A stretch of 57,340 bases of DNA from Comamonadaceae bacterium. Lineage in GTDB: Bacteria; Pseudomonadota; Gammaproteobacteria; Burkholderiales; Burkholderiaceae_C. Below, in pieces: positions 33,132 to 41,422 of this stretch. The position numbers and the translations under genes are program-made. The notes under the pieces were generated by a model. That model had not been told where the DNA came from and ran no database searches. It saw only the letters and a list, made by a program, of their open reading frames with translations. The DNA lies in contig SEAY01000006.1 in the NCBI GenBank assembly GCA_004144865.1, positions 1 through 57,340 on the forward strand, in the 5' to 3' direction. Within the stretch, counting starts at the first letter, position 1. Every line of letters begins with the position of its first letter.

Positions 33132-34211
33132 ATGGATCGTCGATCGCTTCTGCGCAACGCCGGCATCGCGGGCGTCCTGGCTTCCGGCATCGCGCCGGCC
33201 GTGCATGCGCAGCCCGCCATCCGATGGCGGCTCGCTTCCAGCTTCCCGAAGTCCCTCGACACCCTCTATGGCGGGGCGGAGGTGTTCGCGGCGCGCGTGA
33301 AGGCGCTGTCCGGAGGCAAGTTCGAGATCTCCACGCACGCCGCGGGCGAACTGATGCCCGCCTTCGGCGTGGTCGACGGCGTGCAGCAGGGCACGGTCGA
33401 AGTGGCGCACACCGCGCCCTATTACTTCTTCGGCAAGAACGAGGTGTTCGCCCTCGGTTGCGCCATCCCCTTCGGCCTCAACAGCCGGCAGATGACCGCC
33501 TGGATGCACGAGGGCAACGGCGGCAAGCTGATGCGCGAGTTCTACGCGAAATACAACATCGTCAACTTCCCCGCCGGCAACACCGGCGCGCAGATGGGCG
33601 GCTGGTACCGCAAGGAGATCAAGTCCGCCGCGGACGTGAAGGGCCTCAAGTTCCGCGTGGGCGGCTTCGCCGGCAAGGTGATCGAGCGCATGGGCGGCGT
33701 GCCGCAGAACATCCCCGGCGGCGAGATCTACCAGGCGCTGGAGAAGGGCACCATCGATGCCGCCGAATGGGTCGGTCCGTATGACGACCTGAAGCTCGGG
33801 TTCAGCAAGGTCGCGCCCTTCTACTACTACCCCGGCTGGTGGGAAGGCGGCCCCGAGCTGGACGTGTTCATCAACGACAAGGCGTTCAACGCGCTGTCGC
33901 CGGAGAACAAGGCCATCGTCGAATCCGCCGCGGGCGATGCGCACATCTTCGTGCAGGCCCGCTACGACGCGCGCAACCCGGGGGCCCTGCGCCAGCTCGT
34001 GGCCCAGGGCACCAAGCTGCGGCCCTTCTCGACCGACGTGATGAACCGTGCCTTCAGGGAATCGATGGCGCTGTACGCCGACATCGGCACCAAGAATCCC
34101 GATTGGGCCAAGGTGTACGCGGATTACTCGAAGTTCCGCGCCGACGCCAACGTGTGGTTCCGTTTCACCGAGCTCACCTTCGACCGCTTCATGCAGGCGC
34201 AGAAGTTGTAG
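33132..34211 (+). CDS. dctP: TRAP transporter substrate-binding protein (DctP), copy 1
   Basis: This 359-residue periplasmic binding protein has a Tat-like signal (MDRRSLLRNAGIAGVLASGI...). Mature sequence (RWRLASSFPKSLDTLYGG, HAAGELMPAFGVVDGV, GGWYRKEI, QNIPGGEIYQALEKGTIDAAEWVGPYDD) fits the FcbT1/TakP-like (COG4663) class, which binds 2-oxoacids, mannitol or aromatic acids. Arg175 in GLKFR is the carboxylate-binding position of TRAP proteins. GAGGAG precedes the ATG. It has its own promoter block. No DctQ/DctM is adjacent; the nearest pair is 14 kb away on the other strand. Confidence 0.9.
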   Translation: MDRRSLLRNAGIAGVLASGIAPAVHAQPAIRWRLASSFPKSLDTLYGGAEVFAARVKALSGGKFEISTHAAGELMPAFGVVDGVQQGTVEVAHTAPYYFFGKNEVFALGCAIPFGLNSRQMTAWMHEGNGGKLMREFYAKYNIVNFPAGNTGAQMGGWYRKEIKSAADVKGLKFRVGGFAGKVIERMGGVPQNIPGGEIYQALEKGTIDAAEWVGPYDDLKLGFSKVAPFYYYPGWWEGGPELDVFINDKAFNALSPENKAIVESAAGDAHIFVQARYDARNPGALRQLVAQGTKLRPFSTDVMNRAFRESMALYADIGTKNPDWAKVYADYSKFRADANVWFRFTELTFDRFMQAQKL

Positions 34212-34231
34212 CCGCGCGCCGATCCACCCGC

Positions 34232-34257
34232 ACTCCGCACGCGCATGCGTGCGGAGT
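34232..34257 (+). terminator. Stem-loop after the first DctP gene
   Basis: ACTCCGCACGC and GCGTGCGGAGT are perfect inverted arms around a four-base loop. There is no following T-run, so it may be a pausing or mRNA-stabilising hairpin rather than a full terminator. Confidence 0.45.
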
Positions 34258-34276
34258 CGCACGGAAGTTCGCGATC

Positions 34277-34322
34277 CGCAAGGGAAAACCCCGGGCTGGC
34301 GGAAAGCTTGCATTTCTAGAAT
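34277..34322 (+). promoter_or_regulatory. Promoter block of the second DctP gene
   Basis: CGCAAGGGAAAACCC (34277-34291) is followed 25 bases later by TAGAAT (34317-34322), exactly as before copy 1. The -10 lies in TTCTAGAA, which also occurs upstream of dctQ (50440-50447). Confidence 0.5.
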
Positions 34323-34399
34323 GCGGCGTTCGCGTATAGACACGAAAGTTGATATCGCGATCGCCTCATTAAAGCTTTCAAATCATTCGAGGAGTGTCC

Positions 34400-35482
34400 A
34401 TGGATCGTCGTTCCCTCATTCGCAACGCCGGCATCGCGGGCGTGCTCGCCACCGGCATCGCGCCGGCCGTGCACGCCCAGGCCGCCATCCGCTGGCGCCT
34501 GGCATCGAGCTTCCCCAAGTCCCTGGACACGATCTATGGCGCCGCCGAAGTCTTCGCGCAGCAGGTCAAGGCCATGTCGGGCGGCAAGTTCGAGGTCTCG
34601 GTGCACGCGGCCGGCGAGCTGATGCCCGCGTTCGGCGTGGTCGACGGCGTGCAGCAGGGCACGGTGGAGATGGCGCACACGGCGCCCTACTACTTCTTCG
34701 GCAAGAACGAGGTGTTCGCGCTGGGCTGCGCCATCCCCTTCGGCCTGAACAGCCGGCAGATGACGGCCTGGATGTACGAGGGCAACGGCCTGAAGCTGAT
34801 GCGCGAGTTCTACGCCAAGTACAACATGATCAGCTTCCCGGGCGGCAACACCGGCGCGCAGATGGGTGGCTGGTACCGCAAGGAGATCAAGACCCTGGCG
34901 GACATCAAGGGCCTGAAGATGCGCATCGGCGGCTTCGCAGGCAAGGTGCTCGAGCGCCTGGGCGGCGTGCCGCAGAACATCCCGGCCGGCGAGATCTACC
35001 AGGCGCTGGAGAAGGGCACCATCGATGCCGCGGAGTGGGTGGGTCCCTACGACGACCAGAAGCTGGGCTTCAACAAGGTCGCGCCCTACTACTACTACCC
35101 CGGCTGGTGGGAAGGCGGCCCGCAGCTGGACTTCTTCATCAACGACAAGGCCTTCAACGGCCTGTCGCCGGAGAACAAGGCGATTGTCGAGAACGCCGCC
35201 GCGCACGCCCACACGGTGATGCAGGCCCGCTACGACGTGCGCAACCCCAACGCGCTGCGCCAGCTGGTGGGCGCGGGCACCAAGCTGCGCCCGTTCTCCA
35301 CCCAGGTGCTCAATGGCGCCTTCAAGGAGTCGATGGCGGTTTACGCCGAGATCGGCACCAAGAACCCCGACTGGAAGAAGATCTACGCGGACTACTCGAA
35401 ATTCCGCGCCGACCAGAACCTCTGGTTCCGCTTCACCGAGGCGACGTTCGATCGCTTCATGCAGGCGCAGAAGCTCGCCTGA
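34400..35482 (+). CDS. dctP: TRAP transporter substrate-binding protein (DctP), copy 2
   Basis: This 360-residue paralogue is very similar to copy 1 over most of its length, with the same Tat-like signal (MDRRSLIRNAGIAGVLATGI). It keeps NTGAQMGGWYRKEI and the GLKMR carboxylate-binding segment. The ATG at 34400 is preferred to the GTG six bases earlier because GAGGAG spaces well to the ATG and it restores the MDRRS start common to all copies. A terminator follows at 35504. Confidence 0.9.
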   Translation: MDRRSLIRNAGIAGVLATGIAPAVHAQAAIRWRLASSFPKSLDTIYGAAEVFAQQVKAMSGGKFEVSVHAAGELMPAFGVVDGVQQGTVEMAHTAPYYFFGKNEVFALGCAIPFGLNSRQMTAWMYEGNGLKLMREFYAKYNMISFPGGNTGAQMGGWYRKEIKTLADIKGLKMRIGGFAGKVLERLGGVPQNIPAGEIYQALEKGTIDAAEWVGPYDDQKLGFNKVAPYYYYPGWWEGGPQLDFFINDKAFNGLSPENKAIVENAAAHAHTVMQARYDVRNPNALRQLVGAGTKLRPFSTQVLNGAFKESMAVYAEIGTKNPDWKKIYADYSKFRADQNLWFRFTEATFDRFMQAQKLA

Positions 35483-35503
35483 CGCGCGCCGCGCGTCCGC
35501 CGG

Positions 35504-35527
35504 AAAGGGGCCCTGCGGGGCCCTTTT
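35504..35527 (+). terminator. Rho-independent terminator after the second DctP gene
   Basis: AAAGGG pairs with CCCTTT around an inner GCCC/GGGG stem with one mismatch, followed by TTTTCC. It separates copy 2 from copy 3. Confidence 0.7.
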
Positions 35528-35551
35528 CCATGGCACGCGACAATGGAGCCC

Positions 35552-36631
35552 ATGGACCGACGCTCCCTCCTGAAGCGCGCGGGCGCAGCCGGGGTGCTGG
35601 CCTCCGCCGCCGCGCCCGCGGTGCACGCGCAGCCCTCGGTGCGCTGGCGCCTCGCATCGAGCTTCCCGAAATCGCTGGACACCATCTACGGGGCGGCGGA
35701 GATCTTCGCGCACAAGGCGCGGCAGCTCTCCGGCGGCCGCTTCGACGTCTCGGTGCACGCGGGCGGCGAGCTGATGCCCGCCTTCGGCGTGGTGGATGGC
35801 GTGCGGCGCGGCAAGGTCGAGGCCGCGCACACCGCGCCCTATTACTTCTACGACAAGGACGAGACCTTCGCCATCGGCGGCGCCATTCCCTTCGGCCTCA
35901 ACAGCCGGCAGATGAGCGCCTGGACCTTCGAGGGCAACGGCCTGAAGCTGATGCGCGAGTTCTACGCGCTGTTCGACATCGTCAGCTTCCCCTGCGGCAA
36001 CACCGGCGCGCAGATGGGCGGCTGGATGCGGCAGGAAATCCGCAGCGCCGCGGACCTGCGGGGCCTGAAGTTCCGCATCGGCGGATTCGCCGGCAAGGTG
36101 CTCGAACGCATGGGCGGCGAACCGCAGAACCTGCCGGGGGGCGAGATCTACACGGCGCTCGCGAAGGGCGCCATCGACGCCGCCGAATGGATCGGCCCCT
36201 ATGACGACCAGAAGCTGGGCTTCCACAAGGTCGCGCCCTACTACTACTACCCGGGTTGGTGGGAGGGCGGCCTGCAGCTGGACCTGTACGTGAACCGCAA
36301 GGCCTATCTCGCGCTCTCCTCAGAACTGAAGGAGATCGTGTCCGCCGCCGCCACCATCGCGCACGTGGAGACGCAGGCCAAGTACGACGCGCGCAACCCG
36401 GCGGCGCTCAAGCAGCTGGTCGTGTCGGGCGCGAAGCTGCGGCCTTTCCCGGCGGACGTGATGACCGAAGCCTTCAAGCAGTCGATGGCGCTGTACGACG
36501 AGATCTCGCGGCGCAACGAGCACTGGCGCCGCGTCTACAGCGACTTCGCCAAGTTCCGCTCCGAGCAGAACCTGTGGTTCCGCTTCACCGAGGCGACCTT
36601 CGACCGCTTCATGCAGAGCCAGCGGCTGTAG
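35552..36631 (+). CDS. dctP: TRAP transporter substrate-binding protein (DctP), copy 3
   Basis: This 359-residue copy (MDRRSLLKRAGAAGVLASAA) is more divergent: GGWMRQEI replaces GGWYRKEI, and PFGLNSRQMSAWTFE and FYDKDETFAIGG differ from copies 1 and 2. The carboxylate-binding GLKFR is conserved, so binding of an acid is still expected but with a different side pocket. The start could be 35543 (three codons earlier), but the MDRRS start is favoured. It has neither the CGCAAGGG box nor a strong ribosome site, so expression may be low. Confidence 0.87.
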   Translation: MDRRSLLKRAGAAGVLASAAAPAVHAQPSVRWRLASSFPKSLDTIYGAAEIFAHKARQLSGGRFDVSVHAGGELMPAFGVVDGVRRGKVEAAHTAPYYFYDKDETFAIGGAIPFGLNSRQMSAWTFEGNGLKLMREFYALFDIVSFPCGNTGAQMGGWMRQEIRSAADLRGLKFRIGGFAGKVLERMGGEPQNLPGGEIYTALAKGAIDAAEWIGPYDDQKLGFHKVAPYYYYPGWWEGGLQLDLYVNRKAYLALSSELKEIVSAAATIAHVETQAKYDARNPAALKQLVVSGAKLRPFPADVMTEAFKQSMALYDEISRRNEHWRRVYSDFAKFRSEQNLWFRFTEATFDRFMQSQRL

Positions 36632-36749
36632 CGGCCGGCCCCGGTCGAAGGTTCTAGGTACAAACGCGACAAGTTTTTGCCAGCCTTCTGCAAGCTTCCG
36701 GTGCAGCCCGGCCGCATCATCGCCCGCACAGAATCAGGAGTACTCATCC

Positions 36750-37832
36750 ATGGACCGTCGTTCCCTCATCAAGCGCGCCGGCATCGCCGGCGTGCTCGCT
36801 ACGGGCATCGCCCCCGCCGTGCACGCGCAGGCCGCGGTGCGCTGGCGCCTGTCTTCCAGCTTCCCGAAGTCGCTGGACACCATCTTCGGCAGCGCCGAGA
36901 CCCTGTCGCGCACCGTCAAGGCGATGTCCGGCGGCAAGTTCGAGATCTCCGTGCACGCCGCCGGCGAGCTGATGCCCGCCTTCGCGAACGTGGACGCGCT
37001 GAACAACGGCACCATCGAGATGGGCCAGACCGCGCCCTACTACTTCACCGGCAAGGACCCGATTTTCGCCTTCGGCTGCGCCGTGCCCTTCGGCCTGAAC
37101 GCGCGCCAGATGGACGCCTGGATGGAGCAGGGCAACGGCCGCAAGCTGATGGACGCGTTCTACGCCAAGTACAACATGCGCAGCTTCAGCGCCGGCAACA
37201 CGACCACCCAGATGGGCGGCTGGTACCGCAAGGAAATCAAGACGGTCAACGACCTCAAGGGCCTGAAGATGCGCCTGGGCGGCGGCCTGTTCGGCGAGAC
37301 CATGGCCAAGCTGGGCGTCGTGGCGCAGAACATGCCCGCCGGCGAGGTGTACCAGGCCCTCGAGAAGGGCACCCTGGACGCCACCGAGTTCGTCGGCCCG
37401 TACGACGACGAGAAGCTGGGCTTCAACAAGGTCGCGCCCTACTACTACTACCCCGGCTGGTGGGAAGGCGGCGCGGAGCTGGAGTTCTTCGTGAACACCA
37501 AGGCCTACGACGCGCTCTCGGCCGAGAACAAGGCGATCCTGTCGGCCGCCACGCAGGTCGCCGCGCGCGACATGACCTCCAAGTACGACGCGGTGAACCC
37601 GCTGGCGCTCAAGCGCCTGGTGGCCGCCAAGACGCAGCTCAAGCCCTTCTCCAAGCAGATCATGGATGCCGGCTTCAAGGCCGCCATGGAAGTCTTCAAG
37701 GAGCACGAGGCCAAGTCGCCCGAGTTCAAGAAGATCCACCAGGACATGCGCGCCTTCCAGCGCGACCAGCTGCTGTGGACCCGCTTCTCGGAGTACCGCT
37801 TCGACAGCTACCTGACTTCCGTGAAGATCTGA
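36750..37832 (+). CDS. dctP: TRAP transporter substrate-binding protein (DctP), copy 4
   Basis: This 360-residue copy (MDRRSLIKRAGIAGVLATGI) is the most divergent of the four, with GSAETLSRTVKAMSG, NVDALNNGTIEMGQ and GLKMRLGGGLFGETMAKLG. It has a three-residue difference in the binding-domain loop and lacks the GGWYxx-flanking NTGAQ of the others (NTTTQMGGWYRKEI). It follows a 118-base gap of its own and ends in a strong terminator. The shared Tat-like signal and spacing show descent from the same ancestor. Confidence 0.88.
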   Translation: MDRRSLIKRAGIAGVLATGIAPAVHAQAAVRWRLSSSFPKSLDTIFGSAETLSRTVKAMSGGKFEISVHAAGELMPAFANVDALNNGTIEMGQTAPYYFTGKDPIFAFGCAVPFGLNARQMDAWMEQGNGRKLMDAFYAKYNMRSFSAGNTTTQMGGWYRKEIKTVNDLKGLKMRLGGGLFGETMAKLGVVAQNMPAGEVYQALEKGTLDATEFVGPYDDEKLGFNKVAPYYYYPGWWEGGAELEFFVNTKAYDALSAENKAILSAATQVAARDMTSKYDAVNPLALKRLVAAKTQLKPFSKQIMDAGFKAAMEVFKEHEAKSPEFKKIHQDMRAFQRDQLLWTRFSEYRFDSYLTSVKI

Positions 37833-37853
37833 GCGCAAGCCAGCCGCAAGAAG

Positions 37854-37875
37854 GCCGCCTCCGGGCGGCTTTTTT
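37854..37875 (+). terminator. Rho-independent terminator after the DctP array
   Basis: GCCGCC and GGCGGC form a stem with a four-base loop, followed by six T residues. It ends the array transcript. Confidence 0.88.
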
Positions 37876-37896
37876 CATGGGCGGGCCGGGACAGCG

Positions 37897-37952
37897 TCCT
37901 ACCTCACATCCGGACACCGCGGCGCCCGCCCCCGGCGCGCCGGCCCTAGACT
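37897..37952 (+). promoter_or_regulatory. Candidate regulon element before DedA: TCCTAC and CTAGACT
   Basis: TCCTAC (37897) and CTAGACT (37946) are 49 bases apart, as before hemerythrin. The TAGACT hexamer ends six bases before the ATG at 37959, so the mRNA may be leaderless. Confidence 0.5.
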
Positions 37953-37958
37953 GCACCG

Positions 37959-38573
37959 ATGGCAGACTGGGTCATCGGCGTCATCGGCAGCCTCGGCTAT
38001 GCGGGCATCGCGATGCTCATGCTGCTGGAGAACCTGTTCCCGCCGCTGCCCTCCGAACTGATCATGCCGTTCGCGGGCTTCCTCGCGGCGCGCGGTGAGT
38101 TGCATCCGGCGGGCGTGGTCGCGGCCGGCGCGCTCGGCTCCCTGCTGGGCGCGCTGCCCTGGTACTGGGCGGGCCGCAAGATCGGCGCGGAGCGCCTGGA
38201 AGACCTGGCGCGGCGCCACGGACGCTGGATCGCGCTGACGCCCGAGGAGATCGAACGCGGCCGCCGCCTCTTCGAGAAGAAGGGGCCGCTGGTGCTGGTG
38301 TTCGGCCGCCTGGTCCCTGCGCTGCGCACCGTGGTCGCGTTGCCCGCCGGCCTCGCGCGCATGCGCGTGCTGCCGTTCATGCTGTGGACGGTGATCGGCT
38401 CCCTCATCTGGACCTCCATCCTCACGCTGGCCGGCTACCTGCTGGAGAGCCAGTACGAGCGCATCGAGAAGTGGCTCAATCCCGTATCCACCGCGATCTT
38501 CGCCATCATTGCCATCTGGTACGTGGTGCGGGTGATCCGGCATCCGTCCGGCGCCAGCAAGCCCGCGTCGTAA
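37959..38573 (+). CDS. DedA/SNARE-associated (VTT) family membrane protein
   Basis: This 204-residue inner-membrane protein has the DedA layout: two reentrant regions (ENLFPPLPSELIMPFAGFLA, and GRLVPALRTVVALPAGLARM) flanked by transmembrane helices. The FGRLVPxxR and GxxP signatures are conserved. DedA proteins flip undecaprenyl phosphate or phosphatidylethanolamine and affect envelope stress and antibiotic tolerance. It is preceded by the TCCTAC element shared with stress-like genes. The basic C-terminus (RVIRHPSGASKPAS) is cytoplasmic. Confidence 0.87.
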   Translation: MADWVIGVIGSLGYAGIAMLMLLENLFPPLPSELIMPFAGFLAARGELHPAGVVAAGALGSLLGALPWYWAGRKIGAERLEDLARRHGRWIALTPEEIERGRRLFEKKGPLVLVFGRLVPALRTVVALPAGLARMRVLPFMLWTVIGSLIWTSILTLAGYLLESQYERIEKWLNPVSTAIFAIIAIWYVVRVIRHPSGASKPAS

Positions 38574-38606
38574 GCAAGCCTCCCGCGTCCCCGCTGCACC
38601 ATCGGG

Positions 38607-38612
38607 TAGAGT
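38607..38612 (+). promoter_or_regulatory. -10 box TAGAGT of the CPA2 antiporter gene
   Basis: TAGAGTGC lies nine bases before the ATG at 38622. It is identical over eight bases to the boxes before 22223 and 42579. Confidence 0.5.
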
Positions 38613-38621
38613 GCAGCGCAG

Positions 38622-40307
38622 ATGCACCACGAACTCCCGCTGATCACGACCATCGCCGCCGCGCTCGGGTTGGCGCTGGTGCTGGGTTTCCTGGCGGCGC
38701 GCCTGCGCCTGCCGGCGCTGGTGGGCTACCTCGTGGCGGGCATCGTCATCGGGCCGTTCACGCCCGGCTTCGTCGCCGACATGCAGCTCGCCTCGCAGCT
38801 GGCGGAGATCGGCGTGATGCTGCTGATGTTCGGCGTCGGGCTGCATTTCTCCCTGGGCGACTTGCTGGCGGTGCGCCGCATCGCGGTGCCGGGCGCGGTG
38901 GTGCAGATGATCGCGGCCACGGCGCTCGGCGTCGGCGTGGCGATGTGGTGGGGCTGGACCCTTGCCGCCGCCCTCGTGTTCGGCGTTTCGCTCTCGTGCG
39001 CGAGCACCGTCGTGCTGTTGCGCGCGCTGGAGGCGCGCGGGCAGCTCGACACCTTCACCGGCCGCGTCGCGGTGGGGTGGCTGATCGTCGAAGACCTCGC
39101 CATGGTGCTGGTGCTCGTGCTGCTTCCTCCCGTCGCGTCGGGCCTGGCCGGCAGCGGCACGATGGACACGGCCGCCCTGTGGCGCGACATCGGCATGACG
39201 CTGGTGCAGGTGGGCGTGTTCGTCGCGCTCATGCTGGTGGTGGGCCGCCGGCTCTTTCCCTGGGTGCTGTGGCAGGTGCAGCGGGTCGGCTCGCGCGAGC
39301 TCTTCACGCTGTGCGTGGTCGCGGCGGCGGTGAGCATCGCCTACGGTGCCACGAAGATCTTCGGCGTCTCGTTCGCGCTGGGCGCCTTCTTCGCCGGCAT
39401 GGTGCTGCGCGAGTCGCAGTTCAGCCACCGCGCGGCCGAGGAAACCCTGCCGCTGCGGGACGCGTTCGCGGTGCTGTTCTTCGTTTCGGTGGGCATGCTG
39501 TTCGATCCGCGCATCGTGCTCGAGCAGCCGCTGCGGCTTCTGGCCGTGGTCGGCATCATCGTGTTCGGCAAGTCCATCGCCGCGGCCATCCTGGTGCTGC
39601 TGCTGCGCTACCCGCTGCACACCGCGCTGACGGTCTCGGCCAGCCTGGCGCAGATCGGCGAGTTCTCCTTCATCCTCGTGAACCTCGGGGCGGCGCTGAA
39701 GGTGATTCCGCCGGAGGCGCAGAGCCTCGTGGTGGCCGCCGCGCTGGTCTCCATCGCGATCAATCCGCTGGTGTTCCGCCTGATCGAGCCGGCGCAGAGC
39801 TGGCTGCTGCGCCGCTCAGAGCTCGCCCGCCAGCTTGCGGCGCGCGACGATCCGCTGGCCGAGCTGCCGATGAGCACCGACCCCAAGTACCTGTCGCGCC
39901 AGGTGGTGCTGGTGGGCTACGGGCGCGTGGGCCGTCGGCTGGCCGACGCCCTGGCTGCGCATGGACTGCCTTTCGTGGTGGCCGACCAGAACCGCGAGCT
40001 GGTGGAGGAACTGCGCGCGCGCGGCATCCCGGCCGTGTTCGGCGACGCCTCGCAGCCCGAGGTGCTGGTGCAGGCCCACGTCGCCCGCGCCCGCATGCTG
40101 GTGATCGCCACGCCCGACACCTTCGGCGTGCGCCAGATGGCGGGCTATGCGCGCCAGCTCAACCCGGCCATCGAGATCGCCGTGCGCTCGCACAACGAGG
40201 AGGAGGCGCGGCGGCTGGAAGAGGAAGTCTCGGGGCGCGTGTTCGTGGGCGAGCACGAGCTCGCCGCGGCCATGACGCGCCACGTGCTGGAGCGCACCTC
40301 GGCCTGA
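38622..40307 (+). CDS. CPA2-family cation:proton antiporter with TrkA-N domain (KefB/YbaL-like)
   Basis: This 561-residue protein has about 12-13 transmembrane segments of the Na+/H+ or K+/H+ exchanger fold (LVGYLVAGIVIGPFTPGF, GVGLHFSLGDLLAVRR). A cytoplasmic RCK/TrkA-N domain follows (VVLVGYGRVGRRLADALAAH with a GxGxxG nucleotide site, then VFGDASQPEVL). Length and layout match YbaL/KefB proteins, which export K+ in exchange for H+ during electrophile or pH stress. No KefF/KefG-like partner gene is nearby. Confidence 0.88.
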   Translation: MHHELPLITTIAAALGLALVLGFLAARLRLPALVGYLVAGIVIGPFTPGFVADMQLASQLAEIGVMLLMFGVGLHFSLGDLLAVRRIAVPGAVVQMIAATALGVGVAMWWGWTLAAALVFGVSLSCASTVVLLRALEARGQLDTFTGRVAVGWLIVEDLAMVLVLVLLPPVASGLAGSGTMDTAALWRDIGMTLVQVGVFVALMLVVGRRLFPWVLWQVQRVGSRELFTLCVVAAAVSIAYGATKIFGVSFALGAFFAGMVLRESQFSHRAAEETLPLRDAFAVLFFVSVGMLFDPRIVLEQPLRLLAVVGIIVFGKSIAAAILVLLLRYPLHTALTVSASLAQIGEFSFILVNLGAALKVIPPEAQSLVVAAALVSIAINPLVFRLIEPAQSWLLRRSELARQLAARDDPLAELPMSTDPKYLSRQVVLVGYGRVGRRLADALAAHGLPFVVADQNRELVEELRARGIPAVFGDASQPEVLVQAHVARARMLVIATPDTFGVRQMAGYARQLNPAIEIAVRSHNEEEARRLEEEVSGRVFVGEHELAAAMTRHVLERTSA

Positions 40308-40383
40308 GGCGGACGCTGGCGCGCGAACGTTCTAAGGGTTCCCCGCCCTTGCCGCAATTCACCATCCGGTGAATAGTTGCGGG

Positions 40384-41421
40384 ATGACCCAGACTGCCCA
40401 GGAGCTGCCGGCGCGCATCGCGGACCTCGCCGCGCTCGAAGAACTCATGAGCCGGCCTTCCCCGGCGCTCGTCCGCGACCTGGCCGCAGCGCCGGGCGAC
40501 ATCCTCGTGCTCGGCGTCGGCGGCAAGATGGGGCCGACACTCGCGCGCATGGCCAAGCGGGCCGACCCCGCGCGCCGCGTGATCGGCGTGGCGCGTTTCT
40601 CGGAGCCGGGGCTGCGCGAGAGCCTGGAAGCGAACGGAGTGGAGTGCATCGCAGCGGACCTGTTGTCGCGCGACGCCCTCGCATCGTTGCCCGACGCGCC
40701 CAACGTGGTCTTCATGGCCGGCCGGAAGTTCGGCTCCACGGGCAGCGAGTGGCTGACCTGGGCGATGAATGCGCACGTGCCGGCGCTGGTGGCGGAGCGC
40801 TTCGCCCGTTCGCGCATCGTCGCGTTCTCCACCGCCTGCGTGTATCCCTTCGTCTCGGCGGCGGGGCCGGGCGCTTCCGAGGGCATGCCGCCGACAGCGC
40901 CCTCGGGCGAGTACGCGAACTCCTGCGTGGCGCGCGAGCGCCTGTTCCAGCACTTCTCGCACGAGCACGCCACGCCGGGCCGGCTGCTGCGCCTGTCCTA
41001 TGCGATCGACATGCGCTACGGCGTGCTGCACGACGTGGCGCAGAAGGTCCTGCACCGCGAGCCTATCGACCTGGCGATGGGCGACGCCAACGTGATCTGG
41101 CAGGGCGAGGCCAACGACTGGGCGCTGCGCACGCTGGCCCATTGCACGACGCCGACCACGCCGCTCAACCTGAGCGGCCCGCGCGTGCGCATCCGCGACG
41201 TCGCGCGCGCGCTGGGCGAACGCCTGGGCATCGCACCCGTGCTGCAGGGCAAGGAAGCCGACACGGCCTGGCTGGTCGACTGCAGCGAAGCCTTCCGCCT
41301 GTTCGGCACGCCGCAGGTGAGCCTGGACACGATGCTGGACTGGACGGCCGACTGGGTGCAGCGCGGCGGAGCCAGCCTGAACAAGCCCACCCACTACGAA
41401 GCCCGCGACGGAAAGTACTGA
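40384..41421 (+). CDS. NAD-dependent epimerase/dehydratase (short-chain, extended type)
   Basis: This 345-residue Rossmann-fold protein has VLGVGGKMGPTLARMAKRAD as its dinucleotide-binding region (G-x-GG-x-x-G; extended SDR type), VVFMAG, and the catalytic STACVYPF with the tyrosine shifted to Tyr plus a Lys-deficient YxxxN-like segment (GEYANSCVAR). The active site departs from the classical YxxxK, so it may act on unusual sugar acids or be a lactone-forming dehydrogenase. It is the first gene of the tct operon. A GTG five codons upstream is possible. Confidence 0.75.
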   Translation: MTQTAQELPARIADLAALEELMSRPSPALVRDLAAAPGDILVLGVGGKMGPTLARMAKRADPARRVIGVARFSEPGLRESLEANGVECIAADLLSRDALASLPDAPNVVFMAGRKFGSTGSEWLTWAMNAHVPALVAERFARSRIVAFSTACVYPFVSAAGPGASEGMPPTAPSGEYANSCVARERLFQHFSHEHATPGRLLRLSYAIDMRYGVLHDVAQKVLHREPIDLAMGDANVIWQGEANDWALRTLAHCTTPTTPLNLSGPRVRIRDVARALGERLGIAPVLQGKEADTAWLVDCSEAFRLFGTPQVSLDTMLDWTADWVQRGGASLNKPTHYEARDGKY

Positions 41422-41422
41422 G

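Noticed and set aside
30071-33262. A 1063-codon antisense frame across ispA, dxs and the first DctP gene
   Set aside because: It spans several clearly real genes on the other strand and has the His/Arg/Gln-rich composition typical of GC-rich shadow frames.
34232-34257. Calling the hairpin after DctP copy 1 a full intrinsic terminator
   Set aside because: The perfect stem lacks a following T-run, so termination is uncertain; it is listed only as a stem-loop at low confidence.
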